This document shows, piece after piece, positions 18,919 to 27,967 of a DNA stretch of 64,000 nucleotides. Below the pieces are notes generated by a model. It made no database searches. It was not told where the DNA came from and saw only the letters and a program-made list of their open reading frames with translations. Position numbers and translations under genes: made by a program. Where the stretch lies: assembly GCF_007827955.1 (NCBI RefSeq), contig NZ_VITR01000019.1, positions 52,203 to 116,202 of the forward strand. The letters run 5' to 3'. Position 1 is the first letter of the stretch, and the number at the start of each line of letters is the position of its first letter. This stretch comes from Nitrospirillum pindoramense (GTDB lineage: Bacteria; Pseudomonadota; Alphaproteobacteria; Azospirillales; Azospirillaceae).

Positions 18919-18936
18919 GGCGGCGGGACGCGGCGA

Positions 18937-19887
18937 TCAGCGGACGTTCAGGTAGAAGCCGCTGATCTCCTGGCCCAGGCGCAGCATGTCGTCGATGAAC
19001 TGCGTCAGATACTCATGCAGGCCGAACTGGAAGATATCCTCCACCCGGCCATAGCGCAGGCGGGCGTGGATTTCGCCCGCCAGGCGATGGCATTCGCCCC
19101 GCTGGCCGCCGTAGCGCACGGCCATCGCCTCCAGCAGGTCCACCACATGCGCCAGGCAGGCGACCAGGGAACGGGGCATCTCCGGCTTCAGGATCAGCAG
19201 TTCCGCGATCAGCCAGGGCTTCAGCCGGTCATGGTAGACCCAATGATAGCTGCGCAGCGCCGACACGGCCCGCAGGATGCTTTGCCACTGGTAGTAATCC
19301 AGGACCCCGCCCACGCCCTCGTGGTCCGGCAGCAGGACGTGGTACTTGACGTCCAGGATGCGGGCGGTGTTATCCGCCCTCTCCAGCAGCGTGCCCAGAT
19401 GGGTGAACAGGTAGCTGTCGTTGCGCAGCATGGTGTTGGCGTAGCTGCCGCAGAACAGCAGGGAGCGTTGCACCACCCAGTCCATGAGCCCGGGCAGGCT
19501 GTCCGCCGCCAGGCGATCGGCCTTCAGCGCGCGGGTCTGCTGCCACGTCTCGTTCAGCGCCTCCCATGTGTCTACGGTCAGCGCGGTGCGCACGGCGCGG
19601 CCGTTGCGGCGGGCGGTTTCGATGCAGGACACGATGCTGGACGGGTTTTCCGGGTCCAGCACCAGATAGTCCAGCACGAGCGAGGGCACGACCTCGCCAT
19701 GCTTGGCGAGATAGCCGGGTTCCGTGCCCACGGCGATCAGGGTGGACCGCCATTCATTGCCGGGATTGTCCAGGGACAGCGACATGTTGGACATGCGGTT
19801 GCCCACCTGAACCAGGCGCGCGACACTGGCCGCCCGCTCCATATAGCGGGCCAGCCAGAACAGTCCGTCTGCGGTACGGCTCAGCAT
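18937..19887 (-). CDS. Alpha-E domain protein of the Anbu operon
   Basis: A 316-residue, almost wholly helical protein opening MLSRTADGLFWLARYMERA, the signature start of alpha-E domain proteins. Other landmarks are LLERADNTARILDVKYH near the middle and the C-terminal helix segment EISGFYLNVR. The family has no established biochemical activity. It is nearly always encoded with circularly permuted ATP-grasp proteins and often with a transglutaminase and Anbu, which suggests a peptide-tagging or peptide-synthesis system. Its start is six bases downstream of the ATP-grasp stop codon, so the two are co-translated. Confidence 0.9.
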   Translation of the reverse strand: MLSRTADGLFWLARYMERAASVARLVQVGNRMSNMSLSLDNPGNEWRSTLIAVGTEPGYLAKHGEVVPSLVLDYLVLDPENPSSIVSCIETARRNGRAVRTALTVDTWEALNETWQQTRALKADRLAADSLPGLMDWVVQRSLLFCGSYANTMLRNDSYLFTHLGTLLERADNTARILDVKYHVLLPDHEGVGGVLDYYQWQSILRAVSALRSYHWVYHDRLKPWLIAELLILKPEMPRSLVACLAHVVDLLEAMAVRYGGQRGECHRLAGEIHARLRYGRVEDIFQFGLHEYLTQFIDDMLRLGQEISGFYLNVR

Positions 19888-19893
19888 TTCTCG

Positions 19894-21315
19894 TCAGCGC
19901 TCCAGTACCCAGGTGTCTTTGGTGCCGCCGCCCTGGCTGGAATTCACCACCAGGGAGCCCTCGCGCAGGGCGACACGGGTGAGGCCGCCGGGCACCACCC
20001 GGATCTCCCGCCCGTTCAGCACGAAGGGTCGCAGGTCGACATGGCGGGGGGCGATGCCCTGCTCCACGAAGGTGGGGCAGGTGGACAGGGCCAGCGTCGG
20101 CTGGGCGATGTAGTCGGCCGGCCGCGCCTTGATGCGGTCGGCGAACACCGCCCGGTCGGCGGCGGTGGATTGCGGGCCGATCAGCATGCCGTAGCCGCCC
20201 GAGCCGCGCGTTTCCTTCACCACCAGTTCGTGCAGGTGCTCCAGCACATACTTGCGATCGTCATCGCGTTCGCAAAGGTAGGTGGGAACGTTCAGCAGGA
20301 TGGGCTCTTCCCCAAGGTAGAAGCGGATCATTTCGGGGACGAAAGGATAAATCGCCTTGTCGTCGGCGATGCCGGTGCCCACCGCGTTGGCCAGGGTGAC
20401 CCGGCCGGCGCGATAGGCCGCGAACAGACCGGGCACGCCCAGCGCGCTGTCGGGACGGAAGGTCAGCGGGTCCAGGTAATCATCGTCGATGCGGCGGTAC
20501 AGCACGTCCACCCGCTTCGGTCCCTGGGTGGTGCGCATGTAGACGAAGCCCTCGTCCACGAACAGGTCACCGCCCTCCACCAGTTCCACGCCCATCTCAT
20601 CGGCCAGGAAGGAGTGCTCGTAATAGGCGCTGTTGTAGGAACCCGGCGTCAGCACGGCCACGGTGGGCGCGTCCCGGCAGGCCGGCGGCGCCACCGACTT
20701 CAGCGTGTCCAGCAGGTCTTCCGGATAATGCGACACCGGCGCCAGCTTGTGCATGCCGCAGAGATCGGGCAGCAGGCGCAGCATGGCCTCGCGGTTCTCC
20801 AGCATGTAGGAGACGCCGGAGGGCGTGCGGCAGTTATCCTCCAGCACATAGAAATTGTCCGGGTCGAGGCGGACGATGTCGATGCCGGCGACATGGGTGT
20901 AGGCGCCCGCCGGCGGCAGGAAACCCTGCATCTCCGGCCGGAAGCTTTCATTCCCCAGCACCATGCGCTCCGGCACCTTGCCCGCCCGCAGGATGTGGCG
21001 TTCGCCATAGACGTCGGCCAGGAAGGCGTTCAGCGCCTTGACCCGCTGCTGCAACCCCAGCGACAGCCGGTCCCATTCGGCGCGTGCCAGCACCCGCGGA
21101 ATGATGTCGAAGGGAATCAGCCGTTCGGGATCGCCGCCCTCGGTATACACCGCGAAGGTGATGCCCACGCGCCGGAACAATGTCTCCGCCTCGCGGCGCT
21201 TCAGTTCCAGTTTGTCGGACGGCATCTCGCGCAGCCATCGTTCGATGTCCGCATACGGGCCGCGCACCTCATCCGACATGCCCATTTCATTGAATGGACC
21301 GTCTGCTTTCGCCAT
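19894..21315 (-). CDS. Circularly permuted ATP-grasp family protein
   Basis: A 473-residue protein related to amino-acid ligases of the ATP-grasp superfamily (circularly permuted ATP-grasp type 2). Features seen include VYTEGGDPERLIPFDIIPR near the N-terminus, VLEDNCRTPSGVSYMLENR in the middle and KETRGSGGYGMLIGP towards the C-terminus, all conserved in this family. The ATG at 21315 is preferred because GGGGAAGGG lies just upstream; the ATG at 21330 is an alternative. Such enzymes probably form amide or peptide bonds, and with alpha-E and Anbu are proposed to make and break peptide tags. It is the first gene of the Anbu operon. Confidence 0.9.
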   Translation of the reverse strand: MAKADGPFNEMGMSDEVRGPYADIERWLREMPSDKLELKRREAETLFRRVGITFAVYTEGGDPERLIPFDIIPRVLARAEWDRLSLGLQQRVKALNAFLADVYGERHILRAGKVPERMVLGNESFRPEMQGFLPPAGAYTHVAGIDIVRLDPDNFYVLEDNCRTPSGVSYMLENREAMLRLLPDLCGMHKLAPVSHYPEDLLDTLKSVAPPACRDAPTVAVLTPGSYNSAYYEHSFLADEMGVELVEGGDLFVDEGFVYMRTTQGPKRVDVLYRRIDDDYLDPLTFRPDSALGVPGLFAAYRAGRVTLANAVGTGIADDKAIYPFVPEMIRFYLGEEPILLNVPTYLCERDDDRKYVLEHLHELVVKETRGSGGYGMLIGPQSTAADRAVFADRIKARPADYIAQPTLALSTCPTFVEQGIAPRHVDLRPFVLNGREIRVVPGGLTRVALREGSLVVNSSQGGGTKDTWVLER

Positions 21316-21703
21316 AAAACCCTTCCCCATCGGTAGGCCCGACTGTGTGATTGAGCAAGAGCCACGCCAACTTGGCCTAGCCAAGGAATTGCCCAGGAAA
21401 CGGGCGCGGGACCAGGGATCGCAACGCCCCGACGCCCAATCCGCAGGCAATGCCTGGCTCGTCATCGCCCATAAATTGTGCAGCAACCATATCGGACAGC
21501 CCATGGGCCGTCACTCGCGCCCCGGATGGCGGCATCTCCACGCGCACTCCCTCCTCAACGCGCGCCCGGCCGGTGGCACAAAGGCGCGCTTATCCTTGGC
21601 AGCCTTCAATCGGATAGGCCCTGCGCCAGGTCAAGCCCCTGGCGGGACAGTCAAAAGAAGTTCATTTCGCCCGCCCTGGTTTTCAAGCGGCGGATGCTAT
21701 CGC
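21316..21703. other. Intergenic region upstream of the Anbu operon
   Basis: This 388-base stretch separates the start of the ATP-grasp gene from the end of the LysR-type gene, both on the minus strand. It must contain the Anbu operon promoter and the end of the LysR transcript. I see no convincing gene, sigma-70 promoter or terminator in it. Confidence 0.4.
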
Positions 21704-22594
21704 TTAAGCGAGGTCGGGGCGGCCCATTTCGTCTAGAAACGCGCTAGCCGCGCGGCTTAGCCCCCGTCCCGCATGGCGGACGAGGGTGAAGGCGCGGGGC
21801 GCCAAGGCCAAGCGCACGGGGTGCAACAGCCCCACCTCGATGCTGCCGCTGGCGACGGACGCCGACAGGGCCGCCGCCCCGCCGCCCGCCTCAACCGCCG
21901 CGCGAACCGCCTCGTTGGAGGGCAGTTCCAAGGCGATGCGCAAGGCGCCGGTGTCGACGCCCAGGTCCGCCAGCGAGGCCAGGAAGGCGGAGCGCGTGCC
22001 CGACCCGGGCTCCCGCATGATCCAGGGCGTTTCATGCAGCGCCGCCGCCGGCACCGCCTCCCGGAAAGCCCAGGGATGATGGGGGGCGACCACCACGACC
22101 AACTGGTCCTGCGCCACCTGGTGGGCCGACAGGTCCGGGCTGTCCACAGCCCCCTCGACAAAGCCGAGGTCGGCGGTGCCGTCCAGCACCGCGGCGGCCA
22201 CCTGGGCGGTGTTGCCGATGGCAAGATCCAGGTCCACGCCCGGATGCCGCTCGCGGAAGGCGACCAGGTGACGGGGCAGCCAATAGCTGGCGATGGTCTG
22301 GCTGGCCTGCACCCGCAATCGCCCCCGCTGCAGGCCCGACAGCTCGGCCAGCGCCCGTTCCGCCCTGTCGGCCTGCGCCAGCACGGCCTTGGCCTCCGCC
22401 AGGAACAGGCGCCCGGCCTCCGTCAGTGTGATACCGCGCCCGATGCGATGGAACAACGCCGTCTGGTAGCGATCCTCCAGCGCCGCGACCGCGGCACTGG
22501 CCGCCGACTGCGCCAGGTTCAGCGCTCGGGCCGCCTGGGTCACGTGCTGCCGTTCCGCCACGGCCACGAAGATGCGCAACTGTTCCAGCGTCAA
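21704..22594 (-). CDS. LysR-family transcriptional regulator
   Basis: A 296-residue regulator. The N-terminal helix-turn-helix reads LTLEQLRIFVAVAERQHVTQAARALNLAQ in short blocks typical of the CysB/YeiE branch. A periplasmic-binding-like effector domain follows (about 90-290). I place the start at TTG 22594, which gives the standard TLEQLRIF opening. A GTG at 22675 would add 27 low-complexity residues without a ribosome site. It lies 193 bases downstream of a YeiH-type transporter on the same strand. YeiE-type regulators are classic neighbours of YeiH, so it probably controls that transporter, perhaps in response to a sulfur compound. Confidence 0.88.
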   Translation of the reverse strand: MTLEQLRIFVAVAERQHVTQAARALNLAQSAASAAVAALEDRYQTALFHRIGRGITLTEAGRLFLAEAKAVLAQADRAERALAELSGLQRGRLRVQASQTIASYWLPRHLVAFRERHPGVDLDLAIGNTAQVAAAVLDGTADLGFVEGAVDSPDLSAHQVAQDQLVVVVAPHHPWAFREAVPAAALHETPWIMREPGSGTRSAFLASLADLGVDTGALRIALELPSNEAVRAAVEAGGGAAALSASVASGSIEVGLLHPVRLALAPRAFTLVRHAGRGLSRAASAFLDEMGRPDLA

Positions 22595-22787
22595 GGATGA
22601 GGCCCCGTTGGTGAGGAAGCCGCCGGAAGCGGCGGCTTCAGCGCCACTGTAGCGCAGGCGCACCGGAGGCGGCACGATTGTCCGGAAGCGGGCAAGCTGC
22701 GGTGCCGGACACTCTTCTTCGCGAAGGTATGCAGATCGGTACGGGCGCTACGCTATGAGTCACGTCAGGTCGGGGTGACAGGGCGTG

Positions 22788-23813
22788 TCACGCCCACACC
22801 GTCACGATCAGCACCAGGCTGAGACCGGCGATGAACAGGCTGGCCAGGGCGCCCAGGGCCAGGGGGGCGAAGCCCTTGGCGGCCATGCGGCCGACGTGGG
22901 TGTGCAGGCCCATGGCGGCCAGGGCCAGGGTCAGCAGGCTGGTGGTGACGCCGGGGGCCCAGTCCTTCACCACGGCGGGCACGGCGTGCAGGCTGTTCAG
23001 GGCGACCAGGGCGACGAAGCCCAGGATGAACCACGGCATGGGCATGGGCTTGCCGCCCGTGCCTTCGCGGCGGCGGCGCAGGGCGCTCAGGGACAGCACC
23101 AGGGGGGCCAGCATGGCGACACGGGTCAGCTTGGCCACCGTGCCGAACTCGCCCGCCTGCTGGCCGGACTGGAAGGCGGCGGCGACCACCTGGGCGATCT
23201 CATGGATGGAGGCGCCGGCCCACAGGCCGATGGCCCGGGGCGCCAGGTGCAGGGCCGCTCCCAGGGCCGGATAGCTCAGCATGGCGATACTGCCGAAGAC
23301 GGTGACGCAGGCGACGGCATAGGCCGCATCCTCATCATCCGCCTGGGTGACCGTGTTGGCCGCGACCACGGCCGAGGCGCCACAGATGGAGGTGCCGGCG
23401 GCGATCAGTTCCGCCAGGGGGGCTGGCACGCCCAGCCAGCGTCCCACCGTCTTGGTGAAGACAAAGGTCGCCACCAGGCTGAAGGCGATGATGGCCACGC
23501 CCGTGGGACCCACCGCCGCGACCTGGGCGGCCGTCAGCTGCAGGCCCAGCAGGGCCACGGCGATACGCAACAGGCGCTTCAGCACGAACGTCACGCCGGC
23601 CTGCGTCGCCCTCGGCAGGCCGACCGCGCTGCGCAGCGCCATGCCCACCACCACGGCCAGGATCATGGGGCTGAACAGCCCCAGGGCCGGCACGCGATGA
23701 AGGGCCAAGCCCGCCATCGCCGGGATGAGGCAATAGCCCAGGCCCGGTACCAGGCGGGTGGCGGAGGCCAGGGCGGGCCAGCGGGGGGCGGCGATGTCGG
23801 CGGTATGGGCCAT
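22788..23813 (-). CDS. YeiH / UPF0324 family membrane transporter
   Basis: A 341-residue inner-membrane protein with about ten hydrophobic segments. The conserved stretches LLGLQLTAAQV, GTSICGASAVVAANTVTQA and GASIHEIAQVVAA are the fingerprint of the UPF0324/YeiH family, annotated as putative sulfate exporters from relatives near sulfonate and taurine genes. The start is taken at ATG 23813. An in-frame upstream extension to 23891 is basic, non-hydrophobic and lacks a good ribosome site. A LysR-type regulator lies downstream on the same strand. The transported substrate is not established. Confidence 0.88.
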   Translation of the reverse strand: MAHTADIAAPRWPALASATRLVPGLGYCLIPAMAGLALHRVPALGLFSPMILAVVVGMALRSAVGLPRATQAGVTFVLKRLLRIAVALLGLQLTAAQVAAVGPTGVAIIAFSLVATFVFTKTVGRWLGVPAPLAELIAAGTSICGASAVVAANTVTQADDEDAAYAVACVTVFGSIAMLSYPALGAALHLAPRAIGLWAGASIHEIAQVVAAAFQSGQQAGEFGTVAKLTRVAMLAPLVLSLSALRRRREGTGGKPMPMPWFILGFVALVALNSLHAVPAVVKDWAPGVTTSLLTLALAAMGLHTHVGRMAAKGFAPLALGALASLFIAGLSLVLIVTVWA

Positions 23814-23827
23814 GATGCGATGCCTTG

Positions 23828-23867
23828 ATGAAGAAAGGGCGCGGGCCCTGTGACTGGACCCGCGCCC
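23828..23867 (-). terminator. Rho-independent terminator of the D,D-carboxypeptidase gene
   Basis: GGGCGCGGG (23837-23845) pairs exactly with CCCGCGCCC (23859-23867). On the minus strand the stem is followed by TTTCTTCATC. It separates the carboxypeptidase gene (ends 23937) from the YeiH-type gene (starts 23813). Confidence 0.75.
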
Positions 23868-23936
23868 CCTGAACATCGCTATTTCACACAAACCATTCCA
23901 ACAGATAGTTCCGCTGATATTAATCTGATTCTTAGA

Positions 23937-25088
23937 TCATTCGGCAGCAACCTTGCGGTGGTGGTGACCCTTGGCCGCGACCTTGGACTTGCCGGCATGG
24001 CCCGCCACCTTGGCCGCCTTGCCGTGGGTATGGCCCTTGGCGGCCACATGCTTGCCGGCATGCTTGCCAGCATGGGCGGAGGCCACGCGACGGTGGGCGG
24101 CGGCATGGCCACGCCGCTGCACCGGCGCCACCGACGCATGGGCCACGCGGGCGCGGCCGGCATGGGCGACACGGCCGGTGCCGCGGGCGCGCGCCATCCG
24201 GGCCAGGGGACGGCCGGCGGCCAGCGCCACCAGCTTGGGATCGGTGTCACGGTTGGCGAAAGCGTTGTCCAGCAGGGTTTCCATCAGCTTGTCCCGAGCC
24301 TTGGCGCTGCTGCCGCCGAACACCACACCGAACAGGCGGCGCCCATCATGCACGGCCGACGACACGAGGTTGGAGCCGGAGGCGTTGGTGAAGCCCGTCT
24401 TCATGCCGTCCATGCCCGGGTAACGGTACATGAGGCGGTTATGGCCGGTGAGATGCCGGCCCTCGAAGTCGAACTCCCGCGTGGCGAAGTAGTGGTAGTC
24501 CTGGGGGAAATCGTGATGCAGGGCCATGGCCAGGCGCGACATGTCGCGCGCCGTCGTCACCTGCTCCCGATCCGGCAGGCCGGAGGCGTTGCGGAAGACG
24601 GTGTTGGTCATGCCCAGCTGACGGGCCTTGTCGGTCATCATGCGGGCGAACACCGACTCGCTGCCGCCGGCCAGCGCCTCGCCCACCACGGTGGCGCCAT
24701 CGTTGGCGGAAATGACGATCATGCCCAGGACGCAATCCTTGACGCTGATGGTCTGACCCACCTCCAGCCCCAGCTTGGTCGGTTCCTTGTTGGCGGCGTT
24801 GCGCGACACCGGCAGCTCATCCTCCCAATGCAGGCGCCCCTGGTGGATGGCCTCGAAGGTCAGGTAGAGCGTCATCATCTTGGTCAGAGACGCGGGATGG
24901 TTCGGCTCATCCGGGTTGACGGCGTTCAGCACCGCCCCCGTGCCGCCATCCACCACCAGGGACGCGTAACCCGCCTGCGCCGGGTGCGGCACCGCCAACC
25001 CGGCGACAACCGCCCCGATCGTGGCGATGACAGCCCCCAGCCGGCCAAGAACACGCCGTGCCGCCCCTATCGCCCCCTCAAATGCCAC
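23937..25088 (-). CDS. D-alanyl-D-alanine carboxypeptidase (peptidase S11) with a basic His/Lys/Ala-rich tail
   Basis: A 383-residue periplasmic penicillin-binding protein that trims terminal D-Ala from peptidoglycan stem peptides. A signal peptide ends near HPAQAG (about residue 39). The catalytic motifs are all present: SLTK (Ser67/Lys70), SAN (127-129) and KTG (230-232). Residues about 295-383 replace the usual PBP5 C-terminal domain with a low-complexity tail rich in His, Lys, Arg and Ala, containing repeats such as HAGKHAGKH and KGHTHGK. The tail is hydrophilic and strongly basic and may bind anionic polymers or metals. Start GTG at 25088 with AGGAG nine bases upstream. Confidence 0.92.
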   Translation of the reverse strand: MAFEGAIGAARRVLGRLGAVIATIGAVVAGLAVPHPAQAGYASLVVDGGTGAVLNAVNPDEPNHPASLTKMMTLYLTFEAIHQGRLHWEDELPVSRNAANKEPTKLGLEVGQTISVKDCVLGMIVISANDGATVVGEALAGGSESVFARMMTDKARQLGMTNTVFRNASGLPDREQVTTARDMSRLAMALHHDFPQDYHYFATREFDFEGRHLTGHNRLMYRYPGMDGMKTGFTNASGSNLVSSAVHDGRRLFGVVFGGSSAKARDKLMETLLDNAFANRDTDPKLVALAAGRPLARMARARGTGRVAHAGRARVAHASVAPVQRRGHAAAHRRVASAHAGKHAGKHVAAKGHTHGKAAKVAGHAGKSKVAAKGHHHRKVAAE

Positions 25089-25388
25089 CGTGCCGCTCCT
25101 CTCGCCCCTTAGGCGGACCTATGCCCCCTTAGCCCAGGGGAAAGCACGCGATCCGCTCGTCCACATCTCATCCAGATAGGGGCCGGGGCCACCCGCGGCC
25201 CCGGCTTTTCGAATACTGGCCTAGGGGTAGAAGATTCGGCGGAATCTGTCCAGGTATTGGGGAGGATAAAGATGACGCAACAAGATAAAGCGTGAATCAC
25301 CGGGCATGGCGAGGCCACCGGTCCCCCACGCCCGCCATTGCGCATCCGGCCCCTTACGGCCATGGTCATGAGCAGGAGGCCCCGACCC
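25089..25388. other. Divergent promoter region with a possible mini-ORF (25272-25295)
   Basis: This stretch separates the carboxypeptidase from the AraC-type gene. A GGGGAGG ribosome-binding-like site precedes ATG at 25272, which opens a seven-residue frame (MTQQDKA) on the plus strand ending at 25295. It could be a leader peptide for the AraC gene or chance. No clear promoter elements were recognised. Confidence 0.25.
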
Positions 25389-25997
25389 ATGGATCCGATT
25401 CCCATCCCGTCATCGTGCGACCCGTCCGGCCTCTGGCGCTATTGGCGGCCGGGAAGCGACGCCACGGTCCACCCGGCGATGGTCGAGCTGGGCACGGTGC
25501 GCGGGCGGGAGGTCGCCCTGGCCACCCATTTCCATGCGGAGGACCAGATAACCCGGGTCCATGCGGGCGTCCGCCGCTTCGTCATCGGGGGCGCGCTGGT
25601 GGAGGTCGCCGCCGGCCAGTCCCTACGCATTCCGGCCGGGACGCCGCACCGGTCGCTGCCCAGCCCCGCCGGGGTGGTCTGCACCAATTTCTACCTGATG
25701 CCGGGCAGTCCGCCGTTGGCGGAGATGCCGCCGGCCCCCTGGGAAACGATAACCCAGGCGGCCCATCGGACGGGAATGAGCCGCGAGGGGTATTCCCGCC
25801 GCTTCAAGAGGCTCCACGGCCTGCCGCCCCAGGAATTCCGCCTGCTGGAACGGCTGAACGCCGCCCGCGGCCTGCTGCGCCAGGGCGAGGCCATCGCCGC
25901 CGTGGCGGCGGAGGCGGGGTTCGCCGACCAGAGCCATCTGGGTCGCTGTTTCCGCCGGATGTTCGGCGTGACGCCAGGACGCTATCGCGCGGGCTGA
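25389..25997 (+). CDS. AraC-family regulator with N-terminal cupin domain
   Basis: A 202-residue regulator. The N-terminal half is a small cupin-like domain (HFHAEDQITRVHAGVRRF, and RIPAGTPHRS near residue 80). The C-terminal half is the double helix-turn-helix of AraC proteins, including GFADQSHLGRCFRRMFGVTPGRYR. The ATG at 25389 is selected by an AGGAGG nine bases upstream. The start of a small DMT-type transporter gene is 77 bases downstream on the same strand, which is the most likely target or operon partner. The inducer is unknown. Confidence 0.9.
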   Translation: MDPIPIPSSCDPSGLWRYWRPGSDATVHPAMVELGTVRGREVALATHFHAEDQITRVHAGVRRFVIGGALVEVAAGQSLRIPAGTPHRSLPSPAGVVCTNFYLMPGSPPLAEMPPAPWETITQAAHRTGMSREGYSRRFKRLHGLPPQEFRLLERLNAARGLLRQGEAIAAVAAEAGFADQSHLGRCFRRMFGVTPGRYRAG

Positions 25998-26074
25998 GGT
26001 CACACCCGTTCTATAGGGCCACCCCCATCCCCTGCTATCGCTGCGGCATCGTCCCCGAAAGAAGGCCGCCGGCC

Positions 26075-26527
26075 ATGCCCGCCCCCGCCATCCTGCTGTC
26101 CTGCCTGTTGGTTATCGCCGCCGGCGCCAGCCTTGCCGTGCAACAGGTGTTGAACGCCAACCTGCGGGCCGCCCTGGGATCGCCGTGGTGGGCGGGCTTC
26201 ACCAGCTATCTCGTCGGCATGCTGGCCATGCTGACCGTGGCGCTGGCGGCCCCGGGTCCCCGGCCAAGCTTGGCCGCCCTGCGGGGTGCCGGCTGGCCGG
26301 CCTGGACCGGCGGGCTGTTCGGCGCCGCCTTCATCGCCACCGCCATCCTAATGATTCCCCGGCTGGGGGCGGCCACGGTGCTGGCCCTGATCGTCGTGGG
26401 GCAGATGCTGTGCGGGGTGGCTATCGATCACGTCGGCGCCCTGGGCATAACGCCGCACCCGGCCGGCCCCCTGCGCCTGCTGGGGGCCGGCCTGTTGGTG
26501 CTGGGCGTCCTGCTGGTGCGCCGATAA
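26075..26527 (+). CDS. YdcZ/DUF606-type DMT family transporter
   Basis: A 150-residue protein with about five membrane helices and little else. VQQVLNANLRAALGSPWWAGFTSYLVG in short blocks, and GAATVLALIVVGQMLCGVAIDHVG, match the DUF606/YdcZ family of half-size drug/metabolite transporters that dimerise. The ATG at 26075 has GAAGG about seven bases upstream. It follows the AraC-type regulator on the same strand, suggesting a regulator/exporter pair. The substrate is unknown. Confidence 0.85.
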   Translation: MPAPAILLSCLLVIAAGASLAVQQVLNANLRAALGSPWWAGFTSYLVGMLAMLTVALAAPGPRPSLAALRGAGWPAWTGGLFGAAFIATAILMIPRLGAATVLALIVVGQMLCGVAIDHVGALGITPHPAGPLRLLGAGLLVLGVLLVRR

Positions 26528-26707
26528 GGCCAGCCGTCGGCGCCGCCGATGCCGAGATATCGCAAAGCCCGATTTTACCGCCCGACCCGTCCCCCACTAG
26601 TTTAGGGGCGCCATGGTTCGGAGGCCGGCGGGAAAAGCCCACCCCGGACATGACAGGAGGATAACGGATGGGCGCCCGCGCCCGATCCCCAGGGAGGATG
26701 TTTTACC

Positions 26708-27910
26708 ATGGCTTCCGAAAACCGGACGGCCGGCCTCGCGCAAGGGCTGGCGCTGCTGCTGCCCAGCACCATGTCGGTGATGGGTGTCGTCGTGCTGGCG
26801 CCGGTGCTGCCCCAGATGCTGGACCATTTCAAGGACATGCCCCAGGCCGACTACTGGGTGCCCATGATCCTGACCACGCCGGCGCTGTGCGTGGCCCTGT
26901 TCTCCGCCCCCGCCGGCTGGCTGGCCGACCGCTTCGGCCGGCGCGGGCCGCTGATGTTGTCCATGCTGCTGTACGCGATCTGCGGCGTCGCCCCCCTGGT
27001 GCTGGACAATTTCTGGGCCATCCTGGCCAGCCGCGTGGTGGTGGGCGTGACGGAGGCCGCCGTCATGACCCTGACCACCACCCTGATCGGCGACTATTTC
27101 AAGGGGCACCAGCGGGAGAAGTGGCTGGCGGCGCAAACCGCCGTGGCCTCCGTCGCCGCCGTGGCGCTGTTCGTCATCGGTGGCGCCCTTGGCAGCATCA
27201 GCTGGCGGGCGCCCTTCATCGTCTACGCCAGCAGCCTGCTGCTGCTGGCCGGGATCCGTTTCTTCACCTGGGAGCCGGAGGAGACGGAGGACGTCATCCT
27301 GCATCCGGAGGCGCACCGCAACGTGCCCTTCCCCTGGGCCCGCCTGGGCGGCATCTGCGCCATCACCATCTTCGCCGCCGTCCTGTTCTATACCGTGCAG
27401 GTGGACCTGTCCCTGGCGCTGACCGGCCGGGGCATCACCGACCCGGCCGCCATCGGCGGCATGACGGCGGCGGCCAGCCTGGCGGTGCCGGTCGGCACCA
27501 TGGTCTTCCAGCGCCTGTCCGGCCTGCCGGTAGCCGTGCTGCTGTTGATGGCGTTCGCCCTGTGCGGCGCGGGCTTCACCGGCATGGGGCTGGTGACAGG
27601 CCATGGCTGGCTGCTGGGTTCCGTGGCCCTGGCGCAGTTCGGCTGCGGCCTGATCCTGCCGACCCTGCTGACCTGGGCCCTGCGCGGACTGGCGTTCGAA
27701 ATCCGCGGCCGGGCCACGGGGCTGTGGCAGGCGTCGTTCTTCGTCGGCCAGTTCCTGAGCTCCTTCGTCGTCACCACGCTGACGCATCGCTTCGGCGACG
27801 TCTTCAGCGCCTTCCTGGGCCTGGCCATCGCCAGCGGCGTGGCGGCGGTCCTGGCGCTGGCCGGCGCGACCCTGGCCGCCGGCCGCACCCGCAAGGTGCT
27901 GACCGTCTGA
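26708..27910 (+). CDS. Major facilitator superfamily transporter
   Basis: A 400-residue, twelve-helix transporter. The loop between helices 2 and 3 reads GWLADRFGRRGPL, the MFS signature. The following helices contain SRVVVGVTEAAVMT, resembling motif C-like regions of drug:H+ antiporters. A strong AGGGAGG lies about ten bases upstream of ATG 26708. It is a single-gene unit closed by the hairpin at 27922-27954. General drug or metabolite efflux is the usual role of such proteins; nothing in the sequence defines the substrate. Confidence 0.9.
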   Translation: MASENRTAGLAQGLALLLPSTMSVMGVVVLAPVLPQMLDHFKDMPQADYWVPMILTTPALCVALFSAPAGWLADRFGRRGPLMLSMLLYAICGVAPLVLDNFWAILASRVVVGVTEAAVMTLTTTLIGDYFKGHQREKWLAAQTAVASVAAVALFVIGGALGSISWRAPFIVYASSLLLLAGIRFFTWEPEETEDVILHPEAHRNVPFPWARLGGICAITIFAAVLFYTVQVDLSLALTGRGITDPAAIGGMTAAASLAVPVGTMVFQRLSGLPVAVLLLMAFALCGAGFTGMGLVTGHGWLLGSVALAQFGCGLILPTLLTWALRGLAFEIRGRATGLWQASFFVGQFLSSFVVTTLTHRFGDVFSAFLGLAIASGVAAVLALAGATLAAGRTRKVLTV

Positions 27911-27921
27911 TCGTCGTGAAG

Positions 27922-27954
27922 GAAGGGGGGGCGGCCCTGCCGGTCGCCCCCTTC
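27922..27954. terminator. Hairpin between the convergent MFS and FAD oxidoreductase genes
   Basis: GAAGGGGG (27922-27929) pairs with CCCCCTTC (27947-27954), and the inner GCGGCC/GGTCGC arms extend the stem. Its place between two convergent stop codons suggests a bidirectional terminator, though only weak T-rich tails follow. Confidence 0.55.
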
Positions 27955-27967
27955 GGCCGCCGCTTTC

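Noticed and set aside
18859..21336. Long plus-strand open frame opposite the Anbu operon
   Set aside because: It is the GC-rich shadow of three well-supported genes and has no recognisable domain.
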